64,000 nucleotides of DNA from Oscheius dolichura. Its lineage: Eukaryota; Nematoda; Chromadorea; Rhabditida; Rhabditidae. The notes beneath the pieces were generated by a model that was not told the DNA's origin, searched no databases, and was given only the letters and a program-made list of their open reading frames with translations. A program made the position numbers and the translations under genes. Location of the stretch: positions 7,440,001 to 7,504,000 of the forward strand of contig OW051497.1 in NCBI GenBank assembly GCA_932521035.1, written 5' to 3'. Below are positions 1-11,219 of this stretch, piece after piece; positions within the stretch are counted from its first letter, which is position 1, and every line of letters starts with the position of its first letter.

Positions 1-520
1 CATAGAGTGAGGTATTCCTCCATATTTCACCAACTCCTCCAACTTCTCTCCTTTTATTTTCTCTACATCGACTTGTGACCACTTGAGATCCATCTTTCCC
101 TCGCTGTGGGAATGTTCCAACAAAGATATGAATTTCATTCTGGAAGCGATTTCCTTAGGTAAACACGAACAGTCGAAAACAAACTTGTGAGCGCTATCTT
201 CGACTTCTTTACTGCTGCCGGGAGTGGGTTCCTCTCCCTGGTGATTAAAGCCAAATTCATCAAACCTGGAAGGAACAGCATGTGACAATATAATCACATT
301 AGCTCACTTCTCATTTGGATCCTCAAAATATGAAGGAAGGATTGTCTGGGTAATTGCGGATAATCCTTTTCCATCCAAGGAGAAGGGAGATTCAAGAATA
401 GCGATATCTACCTAATATTAGCGTATTTTAAAACAGTACAGTCATTAATCTGACCTCTTTGGAAGTTTCGGCAACTTTCCTCGCTTGAACAATTATTCCA
501 TCATCGTCGTCATCGCTCAT
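1..520 (-). CDS. SGSM3: SGSM3-like TBC (Rab GAP) protein, 5' part only
   Basis: Three exons on the minus strand (520-455, 411-308, 265-1) join in frame. The start is the ATG read from 520, giving an acidic N-terminus (MSDDDDDG). Introns are 412-454 and 266-307, both about 42 nt with GT/AG borders. After an FDEFGF motif comes a stretch ending LKWSQVDVEKIKGEKL and KYGGIPHSM, which aligns by memory with the segment entering the TBC domain of SGSM3/RUTBC3 (FDEFGF, LTWDKI, AGIPHSMRPQLW). The family stimulates GTP hydrolysis on Rab proteins. Only the pre-TBC region and the first TBC helix are visible; the catalytic Arg and Gln fingers lie beyond the left edge. The 480-bp gap to the stop of the upstream same-strand gene at 1001 presumably holds the promoter. 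The assignment rests on a short but distinctive match. Confidence 0.72.
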
Positions 521-1000
521 CACGGCGTCAGCATATTTTGCCTTACTACCTATCAAGAATTATCATTACTTTACATGCATACCGTACCATGTTTATATTT
601 CGCCATTCACTGCTTCTCCGAGTCTTGTCGAGATGTCGAAACTAAAACAGATACAATTAAGAACCGTTTATTATCCTCTCTCAACAAGTACTTTCCATAG
701 AATTATAATGCAAAGAAGATGGAACGGAGCATGAGAAAATTCAGAATGCGTGGGAAGAAAATGAACATGCATAACGTTGCTAGAGTAATGATTCCATATA
801 AAGCCGCGTCGCACACGCTCGCTTGAAGGTCTGGCTCGTCGATAAGAGTAAAAGCCCCGGAGCAACTAACACGCTCTCCTTATGGAGCCCGTAATGTGTC
901 CGTCCACGTTTTGTCTTTGTGTGTAAATAATAGAAATTTATGACCCGAACTGGAAGTATGAGAACTACAATGAGAGAGATATGAACTGGGTGGGGGAAGA

Positions 1001-2791
1001 CTAGATCTGGGATGTGGGGACTATCGTAATATCTATGATTTCACAAGCTCCGAACATTTTGATTGGCGGCCCGAAGAAGTTCACTCCAGCTGACACATAT
1101 ACATAAGCTCCTGTTGCTAAGTGCTGATACAATCCTCTGAAAGTATCCTGTGTATTATAAAGACACAACAACAAAATTCACCTGGTAAACGCGTTAGAGA
1201 AGTATACAATAGGTACAAGCATGTACATCTGACCACCATGGGTGTGTCCTGTAAATATTTTGTTTTAAATCAGAATAAAAAAGACTCACCTGACAGGATA
1301 ACATCAACCTTCCTACTGACTAGTGGGTCATTTAAAACAATCCGGGCAGCGTTTGGTTGGTGAGCAAGAAGAATAACAGAATCGTTGTTCTCGCATCCAG
1401 AGAGGGCCTTCTTTGAATCCATTGCATGCCCCATAAAACTGAAATGGAATTTATGCATAGGGAAAGATGAAAGGCTTACTGAGATTGAACAGCAAATAGG
1501 TCATCCGTTCCTGCAATGCAAATAGTATTCTTCTCGTAGTTAAATCGAGAAAAGTCATTGTGCAAAACAGTGATGTTACAGTCCCTGAGGAACGCGAACC
1601 ATTCCTCTACGTTTCCGTGCATGTATTCGTGATTTCCTGTAAGAACACTGCACAAAAATGAAGAACTATCCTACCAGTTGCGAAGAAGACCCCCTTCTTG
1701 GGCTTCAGGTTACATAAGGGCTTAGCAGCATCATGTAAATTTCTAACAAATCCGTCAGCCAAATCCCCCGAAATGGCGATAACATCTGAAAAAGTCATTT
1801 GTCAGCATTAGAACCACACCACGGTGGCGTCAGTCTGTGCTTTCTATACAAACACAAAGGGCATCAAGCACTTCGTACCTGGTTCTAATTGATTTGTCAA
1901 TTCGACAATCCTCTCCATCCTGCGTCTGCCAACCGTTGGTCCTATGTGAATATCAGACAAGAGGGCCAACCTCATAGGCTCGGTGCCCGGGGAGAATTTC
2001 TGGAATTCATGTTATGATTTGTGGTGACAAGGTTGTGAAACACACCCTCATCGGGATGGTGACATGTGTGTAAACGGGATCCCTGAAGGTGGAGTAGAGT
2101 CCTCCGAGGATGAAGAGGAAGGCACAGAGGGTCGCTAGCAGGGCGTAATGGTCCCGGCTAGTGGTTATATGCCTAAAGAACTAAAATTCTATTGAAAAGA
2201 CGAAATCACCTGTTAGCCGACGTGCAATAGCCACGTTTCAATAACTGGTAACTGATTCCATGTACCATATCAGCCAGTAATAAGAATATCAACACATGTA
2301 AGTAGGCGGCAAGCGCTGTCAAGCTCATAATGGCCAAAATGTGGGGATTTTCTCCTGAAATTTGTTTCTTAAACGGGAAATTATCATAACGGTTACCAAG
2401 AAGTATAAAATAAAAAGCAAAAGAGATGTGAGACAGTCCCAAAAACAGCACAATGAGAGCTTTAGCAACATCTTGTAAGCAGATGGACCTCCACCGCAAT
2501 CTAGTAGGAGTTACATTGGATGGGTCAAAAACCCTAAAAGTTAGTCTAGCAAGCCGTTATTGTTCTTTAAAAATTTAAATTAATAGATACTAACCTCACT
2601 GCATTGCTCAACCTCCACCAGATGTAATAAGAAGAGGCCATCATTAAAAACTCCCATATCACGATGTGATGTATCCTGACTAGGCGGTAATATGAGACAC
2701 CGTGCCATGAATGACGCAGTGTTATGAATATGGCTTGAACGGCCACAAAAAATCCTATGGCTACCAGGAATCCTGGTGAACATCGTGACAT
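1001..2791 (-). CDS. TMPPE: Transmembrane metallophosphoesterase (TMPPE-like)
   Basis: Multi-exon minus-strand gene, ATG at 2791, TAG at 1003-1001. The N-terminal third carries about five hydrophobic segments (MSRCSPGFLVAIGFFVAV..., then IVLFLGLSHISFAFYFILL, ALAAYLHVLIFLLLADMV). It is followed by a complete calcineurin-like metallophosphatase domain with all metal-binding blocks: LSDIHIGP (DxH), SGDLADG (GD), TGNHEYMHG (GNHE, created by splicing at about 1643-1669), LLAHQP and LSGHTHGG (GHTH, rebuilt across an intron near 1230-1290). The tail LYQHLATGAYVYVSAGVN matches the end of vertebrate TMPPE. This order of membrane helices then phosphoesterase is diagnostic of TMPPE rather than soluble YkuE-like enzymes. 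The substrate is unknown for the family. No catalytic residue seems missing. Confidence 0.88.
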
Positions 2792-4758
2792 TTTCTTGGA
2801 GTGTTGAGGGGAATGAACTGAAACAGGTGGGAGAGGTTGGCTGTGCTGATGATTGAATATTTATCGCGGGCAGGCAATTCGCGCCGAGACCCCGTATAGC
2901 CGGCCAACATTTTAAGTTGATTATAACAATTTTCTTAAAGATACGGAGGTTTTAGACAATTTGAATTTGTAAAATATACAGTTGAACAATTATAGAACCT
3001 CATAATCGTCTTCACCTAAGTTTTAGCAAATTTTTATATTTAGAAATATGCTGTAACCGCAGGCTTTTCATTTCTGGATAAAAATGGTGCTCCAATGCGA
3101 ATTTATAGGCTCTAAGGTTGAAATAACGTAAAAACTTACAATCTTCCTCTTCTGCCATGACAATAAGGAGAGACAAGTATTTTTGTTTAACGTCAGTGTT
3201 GTTTCAACACTGTCCACCCCTGCGAAACCAAGCACGTGGATTAATACAAACTAGTTATTGCTCTTTGGTGACATACAATCTTTGGGGCATCATTTTCTAT
3301 TTGCATGTATTTATGTCCCAGACTTATTTTGTTCCCTAGTTGCTCTTCGCCGCACAGATTTGGAAGGATAACGGTATTGGCTGAGATAAGAAGATGATCG
3401 GGATAGGATGACGCTACAAATCCCACGTCCATCCGCACAAACATACCGGTTTTACAAAAACAAAAAATGTCTAAAAATAACGGTATGATAAACTTTATTG
3501 AACGTCATCAAGACCCCCTATTTTTTAAGCGAGTAGTAAAGCGAAGTAGAAGTGAAATTGTGTTTTGCGGTATCCACGGACAGTCGAGTCTTCTGGGAAG
3601 TGCATTACTGCTCGGGGATATCACAACTGACCGTTGATCTTCTGAAAATAAATAAAATAATTTAAAGGATGCGTAAGGGGGTTTGTTGTTGTAACGTTTG
3701 GCGGCTTTTCTGAGTAAACTAATGTGGGAAAGTATTCTCTTCGGGGAACTGATTGCCAAAATAGAGCGACTTCTGCAAAAGGTTTTAATTATCTACTTGT
3801 TCAAGAGCAGGAAGTTTGATTCCGCAATAATTAGCCAAGAAGTGAGGGAAAAGGAAAGTTTTTGTAAACTCACAGTGAATTATAGAAAGCTCAAAAGCAT
3901 TTGATGCAATCCATTGGGGTACCCAAGTCTGAAAAAGAAGAAACATATGACAGCAGACAAAAAAAGAAATATGAAGAGACTGGAGGAGATAAAGGAACGG
4001 CAGAATACCTAGCGAATTGATTGCCATGGGAGTCATCAGTGGGATGGACTTTATCACAGGTTTCCATAGAAATCCTCCAAGGCGGCGCCTTGCCAAATAG
4101 ACAACATACGCCTCTTAAAACTATTGGTTGCAATTGTAAGCAGGTGGACTGAGGGAAAGACAAGAGGAGGATGTGAGGTCGGGTGTATGATCGTCTTCAC
4201 GTGGCAATGCAAGATATATTACGATGGCGATGGATAAATAAATAAAATAAATAAACAATTTCTGTGTGTTCGGGGAAAATAAGGCACTATGTAGAACAAA
4301 TGGTTGAGTTTGATATTACTACACATGAGGATTTATTGAGGGTCTCGAGCAGATGGCTACTGGGAAACTCTTTCGTTACAACCTATTGTTGACAACCGCC
4401 TCCCCCTTGGCGGCGACGAGACTTCCCTGATAATAACACTGAGAAAAAAGAAGTACACTTTATATAATTAAGCACCATTAAAGGCATCTCTCTTTTATCA
4501 CAAATTCAATCCCGCAAACGTAGAACCATAAAGTACAACAAAAGTAACAGTAATTTCCCTGCAGGAACCCGGAAGGGGAAAATTATCACAATTTCGGGAA
4601 AAGTGCACTGATGTGGGCTGATTTGAGCAGCCGGTTGACTACGATCTCACTGAGACCATTTCTACCCGAAGAAATTGCCCGTAGTAGTGACCTCATCCCT
4701 GATAGTTGTCTTGTTTTGCTATAAATTAACGGTTTTCCTAATTTGTTCCAAGGTCTTA
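2792..4758. other. Interval between TMPPE and TXNDC11; possible small unassigned gene
   Basis: No recognisable protein. On the minus strand, open stretches between about 4165 and 3510 have GT/AG borders and a reading frame ending at 3508. A reverse-strand AATAAA (tttatt, 3494-3499) sits just beyond, so a small expressed gene is possible. I could not join the pieces into one convincing frame and found no family resemblance. Another minus-strand frame at 3444-3241 (67 codons) is equally unassigned. The rest (2792-3150, 4200-4758) is AT-rich and shows nothing. Confidence 0.25.
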
Positions 4759-7700
4759 CTATTCTTTCCATTTTGTAATTTTCTCAGGGTGCTCTTGACT
4801 AAAATGAACAGAAGACTTCAGCTCTCTTTCTATTTTGTGTGACTTTCTTCGTAACCGTCGAATATTTCTAAAATCTAACTAATTTGAAAGGAGGGTAGGA
4901 ACCTTACCGAGTCAGGCAGGTATCCTCACAATTGAGCAGAGTCGTCCGCCATCTAAGCTTTGGAGAACACCGTGAAACGATGAAAGATATCAAGTTTGGA
5001 GCAGTAATCGGCAACATTTCAGGATATTTCCAGCTAACGTCTCTCCTTCCAGCGAGGAATAACACAACCGAGGGGATGGATTCGAAGTTGAAGTTGTATG
5101 GCATCTCATTTTTAGTCACGTCAATACTAAAAAGAACGAGAACGTTTAAAGCTACCAGTAACTTACGAGTAGAATTTTATAAGGTCTCCTGAGTGGTCAA
5201 AATATTGCGTAAGGGTGTGGATAGCAAAAAGGACGGATGCTGAAGGGCCATGCCAGCCACCGCCGGTAAAGAAGACCAGTTGATCGAATGTTGAATTCTA
5301 GAAGAAAATATCCAGCCCCCGGCTCATTACCTCATCCGAGACAACTTTCATAAAGTCGTTTCTAGTAAGCCGCGTGATGTATTTTTGGCTAACTATTCTC
5401 CCATTTAATCCTTGTTCAAATTCTGGCTTTCGGTTAAATCTGCAATATTTCCTATAGAAAAGCAGAAAGTTGAATGATTATTACCGTGGCTGTGTGAAAT
5501 TCTCATCAAGCATGTAATCGTCTAGCAAATTTTCATGAAAATCACGAACAAAGCGCTGAATTGAATCCTGATTGACTTCTTCCTTCATAACAACAAATAA
5601 ATCGTTTGAAATGTCGATGATTACTGCTAAAGGAATCTGAAGCTACTGATAAAAGGAAAACGCAGATGGTAGCTAAACCTGAATGTTTGTGAGACCCCAT
5701 TTCTTCAAGAAGAAATGCTCCGTTTTGCTGTTTATAACTCCAAAATGGAGTGAGTCGTTCCGCTTACAACCTAGTCCTTGGATTGTTGAATTTATATAAG
5801 TCAACGGTTCGTAGGTCTCCTGAAATAAATTACCGGTAAGGGTAAAGGAGGGGGCTAACGTTTAGCCGATATTCAAAATGTTCTGCCAACTTATTTCGAA
5901 TACAGTTCTTCAACAATCCTTTATTCCTGTTTTGCAACTTCTCATGCGCTATAAAAAGTAGTGGGTGAGAACATAATTCAGTCAAACCTAGCGATCTCTG
6001 AGCCTCGTTGACGTATGGTTCCGATATTTTGTCATAAACATCGCAACAACTTTGGACCAGCTGACCTGAAAATCAAAAAGTTCCTCAAATAACAGAGGGA
6101 CAAACTGGCTGGGAGAACTCGGAAAGGGGAGCACTGTGTATTCGAGGGCAAGACTTCTTCCGTCCAGTGATTCCTTCGCTTGTGAGATTCTTCTTCTCCT
6201 TCCCATCGGTATTTTGTACCCGAGGCACAGGCCATATTCCAGTCGACGGTAGTAAGAAGAGAACGACAGCAGTCGTCATGCTGGATCAGAAATAGTCCCA
6301 TTTGATTGGATCTTACCATGGCTAAATCCATATTCAAGGTGTCACAGGCCTCTCTGTCCTTATCTATCGTTATTTTTCTGCTCTCTACAGCAGTAGCTAT
6401 TCTATTTGCAGACAGCAGATTTACGTGGCACCTCCAATACTCTTCAGCTATCTGAAATACAAAAAAAATCCGAAACATGCGGAGGGCAGTACCCTTGAAA
6501 AGAGGACAACCTCGTCTTGAGGGCCGTACATCGGTTCAATTGGAGTAACAAGCAATAGGAGTGGTGATCTGTCCAGTATATTCGAAAAGTCTCGTGACGG
6601 CGAAAGCTCGTGCGGTTCTAAAGGGAATTCTCGTACAAAATAGCTATAAAACGACATACTTTCGATAAATCGGAGTAGCTCTTCAGTTTTTGCTTCTTTC
6701 CTGACAAAGGCCAATATATTCAGAGCCGTTCTGCTTTTGCCTGCTGCCCAACTGGTTGCACTCTCTGGAATGCCAAAGAGTTAATTAAAATTCATGGTTT
6801 GCCTGTTCCCATAAGCAGTTTTATGTCTTCCGCGAATCTCATGCCAAGATATTCTGCGAATTGTTTAGAGTAGACAACACAAACAGCTATGCAATCGTCT
6901 TCTAAAGTATGTTTAAAATAAAGATTAGGTGGAAAACTAACGATATGTTCCACTAGACAAAAGAAAGCTGGCTGCTGCATAAGATTTGTAGTCTTTTGAC
7001 GCTATTTGATTCTAAAGATTAATTTTTAAGAATTCGTGAGGATCTTATCTTACTTTGAATGGGAAATAACCAATAAGAACAGTTCGATGCTTCGCTTGTA
7101 GCCTTTCCAATTCCTCTTTTGAGTTAACGGGAATCACAGAATTTTGCAGCCTAACAACCCATCTAAAATGAACGGAAATAAGTTGTGGTTATAAATAGAA
7201 CCTGTAGAGATTGTCCGTAGTCGCCGCTCCCTGATACATGACTGAAACCTGCCCGGAATAAGCAGCTATGACCGGGTATTTCATCAATTTATATGATGTT
7301 CTGCATGTACTTCCAGGTGTCCAGCAGTTTATAGCTACGAAATTCACCTGAAAGGTATAAGACAAGACTTAAAGAAGACATTACCTTCCCCGGCTGATGC
7401 ATAAACTTGGCAACTACTTCGAAAGGATGTTTCATATGGTTAGAATGCGTGCTCCAAGGAGAATAGTACATAACGACAAGTAAATCCGTATTTGCTAATA
7501 AACTGAAAAACATTCCCCTTTCAATCAAAAATAAAATGATAACTCACTCCTTTGGTTTAGCGTTACCCGTAAAGATGTCTTGCAAGTATTTTGTAGAAGA
7601 GTTTGAGAAGAATGGCTTGGATTGCTTTGGTTTGAGTATGGTTGGTTTGGACATGGCTTCTCTAAATTAAGGAAAAATGAGAAAGAAAAGTAGACTCACA

Positions 7701-8304
7701 TTACTGTGTTGTAAACCATGCTCATTACTACGAATAGGCCAAATACTAAAGTTATTCGTAACATGATTCTCGGCGAGAAGACCCAATCCAAAAAGATTAT
7801 GGTGTCATGAAGCGTAGAATTACTTCTTATATTTGCTGAAATATATGATTTATAAATAAAAAATGGAACAGAAAAAAGTATACAGTAGTAACGAGCTGAA
7901 ACTAAAAGCTGCGGGAAACTGCTGATAACAATTGGTATGTGACGTGTGCAATGGTTATTCAGCTGGAGGCGGTGGTACAGTTTTGTTGTCGGTCAATTGC
8001 AACCAATGAGACATTTTTCACATACCTTGTGCTTTCCGTAAGCTCTCCCCCTCTTCTTGGCTTCCGTCGACCACGTCTTCACTATTTTCGATCAATGTTT
8101 CTATTTCACTTGCTTCTGCCAATAGCTCCTTCGTCAATCTCTCTTCTTCTTCTGCTATAAGCTTCTCGATATAATCAGAATCGGAGCTATCGTCTTCCCT
8201 TTCTCTTTCCTCTTCTATAAAAACTGTGTGAAAATCTCACAAAGACTGTAAAAACCTTCCACGTGTTGATTCCTGTCTTCGGTGGCGGTATCCTCAACAT
8301 CCAT
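4759..8304 (-). CDS. TXNDC11: TXNDC11-like ER membrane thioredoxin-fold protein
   Basis: Many short exons on the minus strand, from ATG at 8304 to TAG at 4761-4759. The start gives an acidic cytosolic N-terminus of about 90 residues. One hydrophobic anchor (LRITLVFGLFVVMSMVYNTV) follows after an intron spanning roughly 8020-7840. A first thioredoxin-like domain follows (YYSPWSTHSN, then VAINCWTPGS and YPVIAAYSG). A middle region resembles TXNDC11 (PLAVIIDISNDLFVVM), and a last thioredoxin-like domain reads LVFFTGGGWHGPS, IPSVVLFLAGRRD, YPEMLPITAPNLISFIV. That ending closely parallels the human protein (LPTVLFFPCNRKD, YPEDVPITLPNLLRFI). A short basic helical tail replaces the long coiled coil of vertebrates. 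Neither visible thioredoxin domain keeps a CxxC pair. The family acts in ER protein quality control and, in mammals, dual-oxidase maturation. Confidence 0.85.
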
Positions 8305-8675
8305 TAGAAATCATGGGAGCTCATAAAGGAATTGTCTTCGATTTATTTGCTAAGCTCAGACGAATATAGGCACAGCAATTATCGGGATCTGTTGACACTT
8401 ACCGACTGACGCGTGTATGGGAAAGCTCAGTAAATACGCGCGTACGCAAAGCGTCTACCGTAGGATTTATTCATACCTAATGCAAATTTAAAGCTTCTGC
8501 CTGGCGTTCTTTTTATTTGCTAGTAGATCTCTATGCTATAGACTTTTCTTTTTTATAAATTAAATAGAAGGAAATAGACAAATCAAATTTCTTCTGAAAG
8601 TATTCACCAGTTCTCTCTTTATCTGTCTCTTTGCTTAATTCTTGCTTGAGCTTCATATTAAACTTCTTTTCAGTG
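8305..8675. promoter_or_regulatory. Divergent intergenic region TXNDC11 / NFRKB-like
   Basis: These 371 bp separate two head-to-head start codons (8304 minus, 8676 plus), so promoters of both genes must lie here or close by. The right end is pyrimidine-rich and finishes in CTTTTCAG (about 8665-8672), three bases before the plus-strand ATG. That fits a 3' splice acceptor for a spliced leader or an unseen 5' exon. No TATA box or other named element is convincing. Confidence 0.5.
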
Positions 8676-11162
8676 ATGTCTGATGATGTAGAAATTATTG
8701 TTGATAGTCCGGAGCCTTCACAACAGCGGAGACCGTCTGACGAAGATGTTGACGTGATATCCATTGACGATGACGAACCGATAGCAACACAAGAAAAGCA
8801 TGAGGATGTTTCCCCAACATCAGGAAACAAAAGAGTATGCCCATTATTTTTTATTTTATTTATTTTAATATAGACCCCTCCACAACGAGCTCCTTCGGCA
8901 AGGAATAGAGCGAGACAAGTTGCAAGGCAAGGTACCGCTTCTTCTGCGACTAATTCAAAGACTGTGGATAGTGTGATCGATTCAATCGCAAGAGGGAGAC
9001 CACTCCACGATCCTCTGCCGAGCTGGAGGAAACCAAAACAGCCAATTTACTATGATCCTGCTTTGAAAGCGGCGCATGAACAAATTGAACTGAGCAAGTT
9101 GGAAGAGAAGAAGAAGCAGATGATTCAGCAACAAATGGAAGTGGAGAAGAGCGAACATCAGCAACATCAGCAGTCACTGGAGCAATCGGTTCCACTCGAA
9201 TCTGAACACCCTGCTCAAAGTTCACAACAATACCAGCAGCAAATACATCCGCAACAGTATCAACAGCAGCAACAGTCCCAGCGACATCCTCAACAAGGAC
9301 AACCACATTCGCAGCAGCAACAACAGCACCCGCAACACCAGAGAATCCTTCAGCAAAGAGCTCCCGCACATCTGAGATTGTCTTCACAGGATCAGTACAC
9401 AAGGATGAACACTACTCCCAGACCACAGCAGCCCCGATCTCGAACCAGATTAACCCATGCTCCCAGGATGAGTGCAAACGTGAGCTTTTTTCATAGTTAC
9501 TGTTTCTATTGGGAGATTTTCAGTCTCACCCAAATGCAGCGCCGAGAGGTTTGCTTCCCGCGCCTCCTGGAGCAGTTATTCAGAACAGTCCGGATGATCA
9601 CAAGTTTAAAAAACCCATGCTGCCTGCCAAACACCGGAAAGTTGTGATTGACGAGGAGAAACGGAGGAAGGAAGCTCAAGAAGATGCAGAAAGGGTTCAA
9701 CGTCACCTGGAGGTACAGTTCTCCATTATTAATGTTCAAATTTCTTAGACTGCCAAACGAGAGCTTCAAGAAGCAGCTAAAGCGAAGGCAGCTCAGAAGG
9801 CAAGCGAACCACCGCGTCCACAGTCAAAGCCACGACCGCAAGCTCCTTCTCGGAAGAAAAGCTTCCAAACCATGTATTATACTCCAGCTCCGTCTACACC
9901 AGAAAATTATGTTTCTCCTGAGATGAAGCAAGCCGCCGATGCTGAAAAACAGAAGATCTGCCTGAACCAGGAGTTTATCGAAGTTCCTAATGTCTTGGTC
10001 CATAGTGTAAGTCGTTACTCCAGTTATGTTTATTTTTTCCTGCTTGCAGCTCTACATGCTTCGCTCCCTACTGAATAAGCAAACTTTTCATGGGCTGACC
10101 CCGGAGAACCAACAACATTTAATAGTAAAAACGCCCGAGCATCTATGTAATATCATTTTTTGCAGAGATTTCTCCCGTATGATGCACAAACTAATCTAGA
10201 CGAATCTTTAAACTACGCCTTTACCTTAGACCCCTACGTGGTAAAGGGTAATCCTGTGAACACATTACATTTAAGACTCCGGAGTAAGTGTATCTTCATT
10301 ATTTTTCATAGAATATATTCAGACGGATATTTTAATCCGGAGAAAATCAATGAGTTGATAGCTTTGCGTGATACTGAAAAAGTGGAATACGAGCATTATA
10401 TTCGTATGTATCATATGAAGCTTTTTAAACGGCTGTTGGTATCTAGAACGGTAAGAACTCTCTTCTTCCATTGCACCATACAAATTTCAGTTAATTCTGC
10501 AACAGTACGACACTGTGCATGTTTCAAGTGTTCGGAAGCCTGGTCCCCAACCGATTGCAAAGGACGTCGTAGCGGATAAGAAGCACATGAGTGCACTGAG
10601 GCGAAGAGCAGCAAAAAGAAGCAGGATGTAAGTCTACTTGTTGTTCTGATTCATTGTTCTGTTATGTACTACGGCCATTAGGAAACACTTTTTGCAGGAT
10701 GATGAGTGACTGCCGGGCGAAGGTTGGGGAACAGGGGCTCTCTAGTGATGAAGAGGGTAGGCTACTCAGGTTGTCTCTAAGCGTTAGTCTTTTAGGAGAA
10801 GATGTTGGAGAGCCTATTAATAAGGCCCTACAGTCGACAATTTTCCAAAAATCAACGATTTATAACAACAGATTGAAGGATCTGGACATGTGGCAACCAA
10901 CAAAAGTGGACGATGTCAAGACAATGCTCAAGAATTATAAGAAATTCAAGAAAGAGTCACCGGTGAGATCTACTCTTCTTTTTGTTCACACTTAAAACTT
11001 CAGAAAGCTCCTTCTCTGGACTTTAGAGGCGTAAAACTCGCTCACGTCTTTGACCGGGCAGGCATTTTGGCGCAATCTGTAAAGATTCGGGAAACTGTCG
11101 CTGCTCTAGAGAAAAGCCTTGGAAGAGAAAACGATCCACACGGCCGCCTTTTATTTCAATAG
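8676..11162 (+). CDS. NFRKB: NFRKB-like DEUBAD protein (INO80 complex subunit G)
   Basis: About nine exons; ATG at 8676, TAG at 11160-11162. Order: acidic N-terminus (MSDDVEIIVDSPEPSQ), a basic linker, a long Gln/His/Pro-rich tract (about 9120-9370), a charged coiled-coil stretch rich in K/E/A (about 9640-9800), then a DEUBAD domain at about 9960-10450. The DEUBAD shows LYMLRSLLNKQTFHGLTPE, IRFLPYDAQTN, GNPVNTLHLRL, SDGYFNPEKI and YHMKLFKRLLVSR. The FNPE block and following (Y)xxY...LLxSR segment match NFRKB better than ASXL. In animals NFRKB uses this domain to hold the deubiquitinase UCH37 in the INO80 chromatin remodeller. The C-terminus adds an LSSDEEG motif and helical segments. The DEUBAD sits mid-protein instead of near the N-terminus. 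An ASX relative is the alternative. Confidence 0.78.
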
Positions 11163-11213
11163 AAGATCTCCTCAAACCGGTTAGATTTTACGGGTAATCC
11201 AGTTGTTTTCTGC

Positions 11214-11219
11214 AATAAA
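11214..11219 (+). terminator. Poly(A) signal AATAAA of the NFRKB-like gene
   Basis: Canonical AATAAA 52 nt after the stop codon at 11162, in an AT-rich context. It supports the chosen 3' end of the gene. Confidence 0.65.

Noticed and set aside
3241..3444. Minus-strand frame MFVRMDVGFVASSYPDHL, possible small gene
   Set aside because: The composition is protein-like, but no start context, splice partner or family could be supported.
6032..6478. 148-codon minus-strand open frame
   Set aside because: Only its first part is exon sequence of TXNDC11; the rest reads through an intron and loses similarity.
8950..9402. 150-codon open frame on the minus strand across the Gln-rich exon
   Set aside because: It is the antisense shadow of the CAG/CAA-rich NFRKB-like exon; its Val/Ala/Leu-rich translation is a by-product of polyQ codons.
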